A stretch of DNA of 56,256 nt from Pseudomonadota bacterium (GCA_022709365.1 JAKLIY010000030.1:1-56256), one strand, 5' to 3'; numbered from the stretch's first letter, positions 1 through 7,841 are shown. Notes: generated from the sequence alone by a model not told the origin. Made by a program: numbers and translations.

Positions 1-349
1 CGCGCAACAAGGTCGGCCAGCGGCTGGCCGGCCACGGGTCGTTCAGAATCAACCGCGCACGCTCGGCGATCTCATTCAACAGCGCGGGCATCGCCGCCGC
101 GACATCCTCCCGCGCCGCCTGGCCGATCTCCAGATTGGCGTAGACGCACCGATAGCGTCCGGTTCCGTTGAGAAACTGGACCAGCGCCAGCAGGCAACTG
201 GTCTTGCCCATCTGCCGGGGTGCGTGGAGAACAAAATATTTTTCCTGCTCAATCAAGGGTAGGAGGGTGTCCAGATCCATCCGATGGAGTGGATTGAGGC
301 TGTAGTGCTTGGCTGGATTGACCGGCCCGGCAGTGGTGAAAAAACGCAT
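1..349 (-). CDS. AAA-type ATP-binding protein, partial (runs off left edge)
   Basis: The reading frame is open from an ATG at 349 down to base 1, so only the first 116 residues are visible. The N-terminus begins MRFFTTAGPVNPAKHY and is followed by a P-loop-like APRQMGKTS motif at about residues 44-52. This is the layout of the large family of AAA-like ATPases that start with a FNTAGPV-type segment. Many members of that family carry a C-terminal nuclease-like domain, which would lie outside the window. The role is unknown. It is transcribed divergently from the cNMP-binding gene at 500. The family call rests on the N-terminal signature and P-loop only. Confidence 0.7.
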   Translation of the reverse strand, partial: MRFFTTAGPVNPAKHYSLNPLHRMDLDTLLPLIEQEKYFVLHAPRQMGKTSCLLALVQFLNGTGRYRCVYANLEIGQAAREDVAAAMPALLNEIAERARLILNDPWPASRWPTLLR

Positions 350-499
350 GGGGTTTCTCCTGATGACCATGTTTCGCAATATATCCCCGCTATCCCGAAT
401 CCGGCAAAGTCGGCTAAACTGCTGCTCATCCTTTTGACCCGCCAACCGGCCCCGGCGTAGGCAACCCCCGGTCGATTTACCGCATGACGAGCAACCCCC

Positions 500-862
500 A
501 TGGATATGCAGGATATTTTCAACAGAACTGAAGAACATCAGTCCTTTGCTGCCGGCCAGGCCATTTTTCAGGAGGGCGATCCCGGCGATATCCTGTACAT
601 CGTGGTTGAAGGCCAGGTGGAGATTCTGATTGACAGCCAGTGGCTGGAAATGCTCGGTCCCGGTGACATTCTGGGCGAAATGGCGCTGATCGAAGATCGG
701 CCGCGCAGCGCCACCGCCATCGCCCGCACCGACTGCCTGCTCACGCCCATTACGCGCCAGCACTTTCTGACCCTGATCCAGCACACGCCCCTGTTCGCCA
801 TCCGGGTTATGCGAGTGCTGGCTCACCGCCTGCGCCGCACCAATCAGCAGAGACTTTCATGA
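500..862 (+). CDS. Small cyclic-nucleotide-binding-domain protein
   Basis: This 120-residue protein consists almost entirely of a Crp-type cNMP-binding beta-roll (about residues 8-115). The glycine-rich hairpin (EGDPGDILYIVVEG) and the GEMALIEDRPRSATAIA phosphate-binding-cassette region are clear. There is no helix-turn-helix, so it is not a Crp-like transcription factor; it may sense a nucleotide or act as a structural partner. Its stop overlaps the next start as ATGA (859-862), implying translational coupling to the ATP-grasp/alpha-E protein. Whether it actually binds cAMP or cGMP cannot be told from sequence alone. Start chosen at the first ATG; a second in-frame ATG lies two codons on. 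Confidence 0.85.
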   Translation: MDMQDIFNRTEEHQSFAAGQAIFQEGDPGDILYIVVEGQVEILIDSQWLEMLGPGDILGEMALIEDRPRSATAIARTDCLLTPITRQHFLTLIQHTPLFAIRVMRVLAHRLRRTNQQRLS

Positions 863-3411
863 CTCAAGCCGCAGTGGCCTGCTCGGAAGAAGAACTGGAA
901 TCACCCAGCGAAACCCTGCTCACCGACTACCCGGTCGCCGAGTCCGGCTATGACGAGATGTGCTCAGCGCCCGGTGTGTTGCGGCCGCATTGGCAAGCCA
1001 TGGCTCAGTCGCTGGAGGAAATCGGTGGCGATGAACTGGAGCGCCGGCATGGCGAAGTCCAGCGCCTGCTACAGACCGATGGCGTCACTTACAACACTTA
1101 TGACGATCCGCAGGGTCCGCAACGGCAATGGCTGGTCGATCCGATCCCCCTATTAATGACCGGTGAGGAATGGACGACGCTGGCTGAGGGACTGGAACAG
1201 CGCTCGCGGTTAATGAACGCGCTGCTGATCGATCTGTATGACCGGCGGCTGGCGATCCGCCAGGGCTGGCTGCCGCCCGAACTGGTTTATGCCCATCCCG
1301 GGTTTCTGCATCCCTGCCATCGCTCGCTGCCCGATGGCAACCGTCGGCTGATCTTCCACGGCGTGGATTTGGCGCGCGGGCCAGACGGCGTGTTTCGCGT
1401 CTATGGCGACCGCACCCAGTCGCCCTCCGGCGCTGGCTACACCCTGGAAAACCGCATCACCCTGGCGCGGGCGCTGCCGATGTTGTATCGCGACGCCCCG
1501 TTGCGCCGGCTGGCCAGCTTCCTGGAAACCGAACGCGCCACGTTGGCCGGACTGTCTCGACATCATCCCGAAAATCCGCATGTGGTGTTGCTGACTCCCG
1601 GCCCCAGCAGCCCGGTCTATTTTGAACACGCCTATCTGGCTAACTACCTGTCGCTGAGTCTGGTCGAGGGCGAAGATCTGGTGGTGCGTGATGGCCGGGT
1701 CTGGCTGAAAACCCTCGGCGGGCTGCGGTCGGTGGACGTGGTTTTGCGGCGGGTGCTCGACGCCTTCTGTGATCCCCTGGAACTGCGCGGTGATTCCCTG
1801 CTGGGTGTTCCCGGTCTGCTCCAGGCGGCGCGCGGCGGTCATGTCGTTCTGGCCAACGCCCTCGGCAGCGGTATCATCGAAAATCCCGGACTGGCGCCGT
1901 TTCTGCCGCTGTTATGCCGACAATTGCTGGGCGAAGATCTGAAATTACCGTCGCTACAGACGTGGTGGTGCGGCCAACCCGGCGACTGTGACTACGTCAT
2001 GGCGAACCTGGACGATTTGCTCGTGCGCTCGATCTTGCCGGGCGGATCGCACTGGGAAGGCCGTCAACTGGACGCCGCCGCTCGCGCCCAACTGATCGAG
2101 CGAATTCAAGCCCAGCCCTATTTGTTCGTGGCTCAGACCCCGTCGTTGCTGTCCACTGCGCCGGTGCTGGAGGAAGGTCGGCTGACACCGCGCCCGGTGA
2201 TGTTGCGCGGCTTCGCCGTGGCGGAGGATGCCGGCTACCGGGTGATGCCGGGCGGGCTGGCCCGGGTTTCCTCCGGGATGGATACCTTGCAGGCGGCGCT
2301 GCAAAAGGGCGGGATCAGCAAGGACTGGTGGGTGCTGGCGCCGACCCCGCAACGCCACGTCAGCCTGCTGCGGCAGGCGCACGGTCCCATCGTGGTCACC
2401 CGCGACGGCAGTGATCTGCCGAGTCGGGTCGCTGATAATCTGTTTTGGCTGGGCCGCTACGGCGAACGACTGGATGGCACCGCCCGACTGTTGCGGGAGG
2501 CGCTGGGCCGGTTGCTGGAGTGGGAACAGGACAATACGGATGAGCGCTGTCTGGACGATCTGTTCGAGGCGTTGGAAATCCCGGTGCCGCCGGTGGCGGA
2601 ATCGCCGCGCGCCCGCTTCTTCGCGTTGCGCGAGGCCCTGTTGAATCTCCTCGTGGATACCGAGCATCCGGGCAGTCTGCAAGTGATCTTCAACGGTTTG
2701 TCCCGAACCGGCCGGGCGGTGCGCAATCACCTGGGCGATGACAGTTGGCGGTTGCTGAACCGCTTGCAGCAATGGATTCAGGAACTGCCTTCTCATCTGA
2801 GCGCCCGGCAGGCGCGCGAACTGTTGGAGGAGGAACTGATCCTGGTCGCGGCGTTTTCCGGGCTGAACAATGAAACCATGCCGCATCATCAGGGCTGGCT
2901 GTTTTTTGACATTGGCCGCTACCTGGAGCGGGTAGTGCGCACGCTGGATTTGTTCAAATTAGCCTTCATCACCGCCCGCAATCCCGGAGTGCCGCTCTGG
3001 GAGGTGGTGCTGACCATCACCGATAACCTGACCACCTATCGCCGTCGCTACCGTTCCGCGCTGCATCCGACCGCCATTATCGACCTCCTGTTGTTCGACG
3101 AGGGCAATCCCCGCTCGGTCGGTTACCAACTGCGGCGGCTGCAACGGCATATCGGTCGGCTGCAACAATCCGACGGCTCTCCCTACCGCAGCGCTGAGGA
3201 ACGGCTGGTTCTGGAAGCGCTCTCTACTTTGCAACTGGCCGACATTGCGGCGCTGGCGACGTTGTCCCACGACAGCACCCGTTCCAGTGCTGAACTGCTC
3301 CGGTTGCTGGACGCTGTGCAGAAACCGCTGCTGGGTCTGTCCGACGCCCTCACCCACAGCCATTTCAGCCATGCCGAGGTTCCTCAACAATTGATCACGA
3401 TGCGGCCATGA
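859..3411 (+). CDS. Circularly permuted ATP-grasp / alpha-E fusion protein
   Basis: This 850-residue protein joins two families usually encoded by adjacent genes. Residues about 30-510 match the circularly permuted ATP-grasp proteins (DUF404/DUF407), with YNTYDDPQGPQRQWLVDPIP near the N-terminus and NPHVVLLTPGP later. Residues about 520-840 match the alpha-E (DUF403) helical domain, starting at SRVADNLFWLGRYGERLDGT. Such proteins typically occur with a transglutaminase-like protease and are thought to make or modify a peptide; the product is unknown. Here the transglutaminase is at 5949, displaced by an inserted segment. It overlaps the upstream cNMP-binding gene by 4 bases. Confidence 0.88.
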   Translation: MTQAAVACSEEELESPSETLLTDYPVAESGYDEMCSAPGVLRPHWQAMAQSLEEIGGDELERRHGEVQRLLQTDGVTYNTYDDPQGPQRQWLVDPIPLLMTGEEWTTLAEGLEQRSRLMNALLIDLYDRRLAIRQGWLPPELVYAHPGFLHPCHRSLPDGNRRLIFHGVDLARGPDGVFRVYGDRTQSPSGAGYTLENRITLARALPMLYRDAPLRRLASFLETERATLAGLSRHHPENPHVVLLTPGPSSPVYFEHAYLANYLSLSLVEGEDLVVRDGRVWLKTLGGLRSVDVVLRRVLDAFCDPLELRGDSLLGVPGLLQAARGGHVVLANALGSGIIENPGLAPFLPLLCRQLLGEDLKLPSLQTWWCGQPGDCDYVMANLDDLLVRSILPGGSHWEGRQLDAAARAQLIERIQAQPYLFVAQTPSLLSTAPVLEEGRLTPRPVMLRGFAVAEDAGYRVMPGGLARVSSGMDTLQAALQKGGISKDWWVLAPTPQRHVSLLRQAHGPIVVTRDGSDLPSRVADNLFWLGRYGERLDGTARLLREALGRLLEWEQDNTDERCLDDLFEALEIPVPPVAESPRARFFALREALLNLLVDTEHPGSLQVIFNGLSRTGRAVRNHLGDDSWRLLNRLQQWIQELPSHLSARQARELLEEELILVAAFSGLNNETMPHHQGWLFFDIGRYLERVVRTLDLFKLAFITARNPGVPLWEVVLTITDNLTTYRRRYRSALHPTAIIDLLLFDEGNPRSVGYQLRRLQRHIGRLQQSDGSPYRSAEERLVLEALSTLQLADIAALATLSHDSTRSSAELLRLLDAVQKPLLGLSDALTHSHFSHAEVPQQLITMRP

Positions 3412-3501
3412 GATGAGGTATGCGTATGGATGAAAGATTGGATAGGAAAGACAATCGCTTGTGAGAGTATTACGATGGGGTTAACCCTCAAAGGCGAAGC
3501 A

Positions 3502-4107
3502 ATGCGCGAGTTTGGAAAAGTAGTTAGTTGGAAAGAAGACAAGGGCTTCGGGTTCATTGAGCCGTCGTCTGGTGCGAAGCAGGTCTTCGTTCACATCAAA
3601 GCTTTTCCCAGCGGTTTGCGAACACCTGCAATTGGAACGGAAGTCAGTTACATCGAGGCCCGTGACGCGCAAGGGCGGGGCAGAGCAGAAAGCATTCAGT
3701 TGCTCAAGTCAGGGTTCTCTCTCGGTCCGGCGGCAAAGGCATTTGTATTTGCCGCTTTGTTCTTGCTTGTGGTCGCTGCCATCGTTGCGCTGGGAATTCT
3801 TCCGCGCCACGTTCTTTGGTTGTACTTGGGTATGAGCATGCTCACCTTTGCGTTCTATTTTTTTGACAAGTCGGCGGCGCAGAAGGGTGGGCAGCGCACG
3901 TCGGAAAATACGCTGCATACGCTCGCTTTACTTGGTGGCTGGCCAGGTGCGTTGTTTGCCCAACAGTTGCTTCGGCATAAATCCAGTAAGCAGTCGTTTC
4001 GTTCGGTGTTCTGGTTTACGCTCTTGCTCAATGTCGCCACGCTTGGGTATCTGGTATCGAACCACGGCACATGGCTTGTAGAAATATTTGAAAAATTGGT
4101 GCGTTGA
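3502..4107 (+). CDS. Cold-shock-domain plus DUF1294 membrane protein
   Basis: An N-terminal cold-shock (OB-fold) domain covers residues 1-70, with RNP1 KGFGFIEP and RNP2 VFVHI. It is followed by four hydrophobic segments forming a DUF1294 domain (YFFDKSAAQKGGQRTSENTLH, LLGGWPGALFAQQLLRHK). The protein probably binds nucleic acid at the inner membrane; its function is not established. The frame is open from 3430, but the cold-shock domain begins at the ATG at 3502, which has AAAGGCG about eight bases upstream, so I start there. ATGs at 3430 and 3475 are alternatives. The stop lies one base before an attC-like element, the layout of an integron gene cassette. Confidence 0.8.
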   Translation: MREFGKVVSWKEDKGFGFIEPSSGAKQVFVHIKAFPSGLRTPAIGTEVSYIEARDAQGRGRAESIQLLKSGFSLGPAAKAFVFAALFLLVVAAIVALGILPRHVLWLYLGMSMLTFAFYFFDKSAAQKGGQRTSENTLHTLALLGGWPGALFAQQLLRHKSSKQSFRSVFWFTLLLNVATLGYLVSNHGTWLVEIFEKLVR

Positions 4108-4108
4108 G

Positions 4109-4177
4109 GGCTGACCATTCGCTGCAGGCTCGACGTCCCTGACGTGACGGACCGCGGCCTGAGTTCAACCGTTAGGC
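4109..4177 (+). repeat. attC-like integron recombination site
   Basis: The 69-bp segment starts with GGCTGAC, close to the RYYYAAC core, and ends with GTTAGGC, a perfect GTTRRRY core. The outer 21 bases at each end can be folded on each other: CAGGC (4125-4129) pairs exactly with GCCTG (4157-4161), and 12 of 21 positions match overall. Inner GTCC/GGAC can pair as well. Length, core positions and placement one base after a stop codon fit attC. The first core deviates from consensus, so the site may be decayed. No integrase gene is in the window. Confidence 0.5.
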
Positions 4178-4202
4178 AATTCTCTACAAACCATTCAAGA
4201 TA

Positions 4203-4213
4203 ACTGTAACAGT
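4203..4213. promoter_or_regulatory. Short inverted repeat upstream of the methyltransferase gene
   Basis: ACTGT-A-ACAGT is a perfect 5-bp inverted repeat with a one-base centre, ending three bases before the methyltransferase ATG. No convincing ribosome binding site separates them. It may be an operator or a chance match. Confidence 0.25.
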
Positions 4214-4216
4214 CAA

Positions 4217-5134
4217 ATGTCCCCCCCCCATCCAATTCAATATCAAGGTAGCAAGCGTAACTTGGCTCCTATTATTTTGCGTTATCTACCAAAAGATATA
4301 GACTACTTAATTGAGCCATTCGCAGGTTCCGCTGCAATTAGCATTGCTGCTGCAGAACACCAGTTAGCAAAAAATTACTGGATTAATGACTTAAATAAAC
4401 CTCTATCTGAGTTGCTACAACTGATTGTAGAATCTCCTAACGACATTGCTTCATTTTATGAACAAATTTGGAATGCACAACATCATAATTCCTTTGAACA
4501 CTATTATAAAGTGCGTGAAGATTTTAACCATACAAAAGACCCCCGTCTTTTTTTGTACCTATTAGCTCGATGTGTCAAAGGTTCAGTACGTTATAATTCA
4601 GAAGGCTTATTCAACCAAAGTCCAGATAAAAGGCGTTGTGGGACACGGCCAAAAACTATGCGTACAAATATTTTCGGTGTTTCTAGTTTGTTGAAAGGGA
4701 AAGTTAAATTTTCTTCAGATGACTATAAAGATGTTTTAGCTAAATCTCAAAAAACCGACCTTATTTATATGGATCCTCCTTATCAAGGAGTTTGTGGTGA
4801 TAAAGATTGTCGTTACTTATCAGGAATTGATCATAATGATTTTCTCACCGCTCTTGAAGAACTAAATTCAAGAGGAATTCGTTACATTGTTAGCTATGAT
4901 GGGCGAAGAGGAGATAAAACATTCGGTGCAACATTACCTGCTTTTCTTGATCTAACCCACATTGAGTTAGATGCAGGCCGTTCTAGCCAAGCGACTTTAC
5001 TTGGACGTGATGAAATTACTCATGAATCTCTATATCTCTCACGAAATTTGATCGAAAAGCTTTCTAAAAAATCTACTGAAAGCAATCGACATTTTCGTAT
5101 CCAACAACTTATGTTGCTCGAACCCCATACCTAA
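4217..5134 (+). CDS. D12-class DNA adenine-N6 methyltransferase (R-M)
   Basis: This 305-residue enzyme shows the Dam/D12 motif order: YQGSKRNL (residues 9-16, motif X), EPFAGSAA (33-40, motif I, S-adenosylmethionine binding) and DPPY (186-189, motif IV catalytic). It should methylate N6 of adenine at the recognition site of the partner endonuclease, which begins one base after its stop. The gene is AT-rich (codons such as AAA, TTA and AAT dominate), unlike its neighbours, indicating transfer. Codons 2-5 contain a run of nine C. The next in-frame ATG is near residue 148, past motifs X and I, so slippage would abolish the protein. The recognition sequence cannot be read from the gene. Confidence 0.9.
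   Translation: MSPPHPIQYQGSKRNLAPIILRYLPKDIDYLIEPFAGSAAISIAAAEHQLAKNYWINDLNKPLSELLQLIVESPNDIASFYEQIWNAQHHNSFEHYYKVREDFNHTKDPRLFLYLLARCVKGSVRYNSEGLFNQSPDKRRCGTRPKTMRTNIFGVSSLLKGKVKFSSDDYKDVLAKSQKTDLIYMDPPYQGVCGDKDCRYLSGIDHNDFLTALEELNSRGIRYIVSYDGRRGDKTFGATLPAFLDLTHIELDAGRSSQATLLGRDEITHESLYLSRNLIEKLSKKSTESNRHFRIQQLMLLEPHT
4221..4229 (+). repeat. C9 homopolymer tract at the 5' end of the methyltransferase gene
   Basis: Nine consecutive C follow ATG-T and encode Ser-Pro-Pro plus the first base of His. The surrounding gene is AT-rich, so the run stands out. Tracts of this length are common slippage sites in phase-variable methyltransferases. With C9 the gene is in frame. Confidence 0.85.
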
Positions 5135-5135
5135 T

Positions 5136-5873
5136 ATGTCTGAACTCTCAAAAGATTTTCTTGATCTCTGTCATTCCGTTACAGCGAAACGCCCTAAAAC
5201 TGTTATTGACCATATTTTGGAATATGGATTTATCACAACGGAAGAACTAAAAGATAAGTATGGCTATAATCATCAACCACGAGCAGTCCGTGATGTGCGA
5301 GAGCATGGTATTCCAATTGAAACTTTCAGGGTTACAGGTTCTGATGGGCGAAAGATTGCTGCATACCGTTTTAGTGATGTGAAAAACAAACGATTTAGAA
5401 AGTTATCAGGACGAACTGGCTTATCTAAAAAGATCAGAGAAGCATTAGTTGATAAATATGGCTGTAAATGTTTTATCTATCTCGAAGAAATTGATGAGCG
5501 TGAACTACAAATTGACCATCGTATCCCCTACGAAGTCGGTGGTGATGGGGAAGAAAACGAACTTAAACCAGAAGATTTCATGCTACTTTCAGGTTCTGCA
5601 AATCGTGCAAAATCGTGGTCTTGTGAGCATTGTGAAAATTGGAACAACATTAAAGACAGAACAGTTTGCTTAACCTGTTACTGGGCATATCCCGAAAATT
5701 ATTCTCATGTCGCTATGCGACAAATTCGACGGCTTGATCTCATCTGGCAGGGTCAAGAAGTAAATATCTACGAGAAACTTAAAGCTGAAGCACATGCGCT
5801 TGATAAAGAAATCCCCTTGTTCGTTAAAGAAATTCTCGAAAGAGAAATGAACCGTAAGAACACCCAAAGTTAA
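5136..5873 (+). CDS. HNH-family restriction endonuclease (partner of methyltransferase)
   Basis: This 245-residue protein has an N-terminal winged-helix-like part (about 20-85) and a C-terminal HNH/beta-beta-alpha-metal nuclease. IDHRIP (residues 126-131) holds the metal-binding Asp-His, and ANRAKSW (about 155-161) the central Asn. Cysteine pairs at 110/112, 163/166 (CEHC) and 178/181 (CLTC) probably bind zinc. It starts one base after the methyltransferase stop and shares its AT-rich composition, so the two form a bicistronic type II R-M unit. I do not recognise a named specificity. The nuclease call is firm; restriction activity is inferred from the partner. Confidence 0.82.
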   Translation: MSELSKDFLDLCHSVTAKRPKTVIDHILEYGFITTEELKDKYGYNHQPRAVRDVREHGIPIETFRVTGSDGRKIAAYRFSDVKNKRFRKLSGRTGLSKKIREALVDKYGCKCFIYLEEIDERELQIDHRIPYEVGGDGEENELKPEDFMLLSGSANRAKSWSCEHCENWNNIKDRTVCLTCYWAYPENYSHVAMRQIRRLDLIWQGQEVNIYEKLKAEAHALDKEIPLFVKEILEREMNRKNTQS

Positions 5874-5891
5874 AGCTTCGACGCTCAACTC

Positions 5892-5898
5892 GCCTAAC
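5892..5898 (+). other. attC-like half site (GCCTAAC core)
   Basis: GCCTAAC is a perfect RYYYAAC core, 18 bases after the endonuclease stop, where the next cassette attachment site would begin. A complementary GTTRRRY arm is not found before the transglutaminase start; ATTAGCC at 5934-5940 is at best a remnant. The site looks truncated. Confidence 0.35.
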
Positions 5899-5948
5899 TG
5901 GGTGCTGCACCGGAGACCACGCCATTCCATGGTATTAGCCACGAACTT

Positions 5949-6851
5949 ATGAGATACACGATCACCCACCGTACCCTTTACCAGTACAGCAGCGGCGTCG
6001 TGTTGTGCCACAACGAAGCGCAGTTGCTGCCGAGAGAAACGCCCTGGCAGTTGTACCGGCCCAGTCAGATTCGGATCAAACCGCGACCGGCGCTCTCTGT
6101 GGAGCGGGTGGATTTCTTCGGCAATCGGGTGCTGTACTTCGCCATCCAGGATATTCACCATCGGCTGGAAGTCACGGTCGCTACGGAAGTGCGGGTGCTG
6201 GATGAGCGGCCGTTTGATGAGTCCAGTGTATCGCCGCCCTGGGAGCAGGCCCGGCAGATGTTGCGGGAAGACCCGGACCCGGAAATCATCGAGGCCCGGT
6301 TGTTTAGCTTGAATTCACCGTTTGTGGCGATTCAGCCGGAGTTCCGGGAATATGCGGAACCCAGTTTTACACCGGGTCGGCCTTTGTTGGAGGCGATGGC
6401 GGATCTGAATGAGCGGATTTACCGCGAATTCAAATACGACCCGCACTTTACCACCGTCGCTACTCCGCTCAATGAAGTACTCAGCGAGCGGCGCGGCGTC
6501 TGTCAGGACTTCGCCCATCTGGCCATTGCCTGCCTGCGGGCGTTGGGGCTGGCGGCGCGTTATGTCAGCGGCTATCTGGAAACGCTGCCGCCGCCCGGCC
6601 AGCCCCGGCTGATCGGCGCGGATGCCTCACACGCCTGGCTGGCGGTGTATGTGCCGGGGGTGGGTTGGGCGGAATTCGATCCCACCAACTGCTGTATGCC
6701 CCGGGAAAAACATGTAACGCTGGCCTGGGGCCGGGATTACGGCGATGTGGCCCCCTTGCGGGGAGTGGTGACGGGCGGCGGCAAACATGCGATGAAAGTG
6801 TCCGTCGATGTCGCGCCGAGTCCCGAACCGCTCAAAGGGAAGCGGGGTTAA
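5949..6851 (+). CDS. Transglutaminase-like cysteine protease
   Basis: Residues 1-85 form the bacterial transglutaminase N-terminal domain (MRYTITHRTLYQYSSGV, then CHNEAQLLPRETPWQ). Residues about 165-240 are the catalytic core with Cys in RRGVCQDFAHLAIACLR, His in ASHAWLAVY and Asp in EFDPTN. The family normally sits directly after the ATP-grasp and alpha-E genes and is thought to process the same peptide product. Here that partner is 2.5 kb upstream. No Shine-Dalgarno is visible before the ATG (the upstream bases are CACGAACTT), so expression may be weakened by the insertion. Length (300) is normal. Confidence 0.9.
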   Translation: MRYTITHRTLYQYSSGVVLCHNEAQLLPRETPWQLYRPSQIRIKPRPALSVERVDFFGNRVLYFAIQDIHHRLEVTVATEVRVLDERPFDESSVSPPWEQARQMLREDPDPEIIEARLFSLNSPFVAIQPEFREYAEPSFTPGRPLLEAMADLNERIYREFKYDPHFTTVATPLNEVLSERRGVCQDFAHLAIACLRALGLAARYVSGYLETLPPPGQPRLIGADASHAWLAVYVPGVGWAEFDPTNCCMPREKHVTLAWGRDYGDVAPLRGVVTGGGKHAMKVSVDVAPSPEPLKGKRG

Positions 6852-6870
6852 GGGTTCGCGATTCTGCAGA

Positions 6871-7305
6871 TCACAGTCGCACCGCCAACACGTCGCACGG
6901 CGCGCTATGCAGGACGGCGTTGGCGGTCGAACCGAGTAATAAGGCTAGCCCGTGGCGACCATGGCTGCCGACCACGATCAGGTCGATGTGGTGATCCTTA
7001 GCGGCGCCGAGAATGCCTTCCTTGGTGGAAATCGCGTTGACCACCCATAAGCTGGCGTCCGCTACATCCAGCCGCCGTGCCAGTTCACCTAGCGTATTTC
7101 GTGCTTCCTGGAGCAACGCTTCGTCAGGCAAATCGGGGAGGACGGGCAGCAATTCATAGCCCCCGCCCAAGCTGATGGTCACGTCCTCAACCACATGAAT
7201 CAGACTTAATTGCGCTCCGCATTTTCGTGCGATTTCCCGGGCGCGTTCTCCAACCCGCAAGGCTTCTTCGGAAAAATCCGCAGCAAACAGGATTTGTTGG
7301 TACAT
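6871..7305 (-). CDS. Universal stress protein, UspA family
   Basis: A single Usp domain starts with MYQQILFAADFSEEAL and ends with VVGSHGRHGLALLLGSTANAV, the G-2X-G-9X-G-S/T ATP-binding signature, so it is probably an ATP-binding Usp. The frame opens at a GTG at 7314, but the ATG at 7305 has GGGGAG eight bases upstream and matches the usual family start. The gene is convergent with the transglutaminase, with only a 19-base gap, and shares a strand with the TPR lipoprotein gene behind it. Function is likely cytosolic stress tolerance; no specific stress can be assigned. Confidence 0.88.
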   Translation of the reverse strand: MYQQILFAADFSEEALRVGERAREIARKCGAQLSLIHVVEDVTISLGGGYELLPVLPDLPDEALLQEARNTLGELARRLDVADASLWVVNAISTKEGILGAAKDHHIDLIVVGSHGRHGLALLLGSTANAVLHSAPCDVLAVRL

Positions 7306-7328
7306 GGCATTCACTCCCCAGTCATTTC

Positions 7329-7841
7329 TTACGGTAACGCTGTTTCCAGCAGCGTCCGCAGCAATTCGCGGGTGTCCTGACGCGCTGGATCGTTGGGCGG
7401 CAAGCGTTGTTGTGATTCGCGCAGGGCGCCGATACCCAGTTTGACCTGCACCAGTCCCAGATTATGCAGGGTTCGCGCATCATCGCGGCGGCGCAGCGAT
7501 TCTCGATAGGCGCGTTGCGCCGAATCCAGCCGCCCCTGTTCCGCGTACAGGTTGCCCAGTTGAAACCAGGGTTCGGCATCGCCCGGGTTCAGGCGGGTCA
7601 GTTGTAAATAATAGCCTTCCGCCACGTCCCAGCGGCCGGTTTCGTAAGCTTGCCGGGCGCGTTCTTCAATAAACGCCGGATTCGCTGGGCTGGGCTTGCC
7701 CGTCGTTGCAGGAGTGGGTGGAGCAGTGATGGGTTGCGGAACACGCGGGGCGTCAGCCGTCGGGGCGCTGGCCAAACCGTCCAGCGTCGCGCAACCGCTC
7801 AGGGCAGTGGCAAAGGCGGCAGCCAGCAGCAATCGAAGCAT
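7329..7841 (-). CDS. TPR-repeat lipoprotein
   Basis: A signal peptide ends in a lipobox (LSGC, Cys17), so the product is probably an outer-membrane or periplasmic lipoprotein. After a Pro/Ala-rich linker (about 25-55), residues 60-150 hold about two tetratricopeptide repeats (ARQAYETGRWDVAEGYYLQL; EPWFQLGNLYAEQGRLDSAQ). TPR proteins scaffold other proteins; the partner is unknown here. The start has GGAGAG about eight bases upstream. It lies between uspA-like and mgtE on the same strand with short gaps, but no functional link is evident. Confidence 0.8.
   Translation of the reverse strand: MLRLLLAAAFATALSGCATLDGLASAPTADAPRVPQPITAPPTPATTGKPSPANPAFIEERARQAYETGRWDVAEGYYLQLTRLNPGDAEPWFQLGNLYAEQGRLDSAQRAYRESLRRRDDARTLHNLGLVQVKLGIGALRESQQRLPPNDPARQDTRELLRTLLETALP

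Larger units (their letters stand above)
4109..5898 (+). mobile_element. Integron-cassette-like island carrying an R-M system
   Basis: The segment is bounded by an attC-like site (GTTAGGC at 4171-4177) and a GCCTAAC core (5892-5898). Between them lie an adenine methyltransferase and an HNH endonuclease gene that are strikingly AT-rich compared with both flanks. The cold-shock/DUF1294 gene just upstream may be a first cassette of the same insertion. The island separates the ATP-grasp/alpha-E gene from its usual transglutaminase partner. Foreign origin is strongly suggested by base composition; the integron mechanism is inference. Confidence 0.5.
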
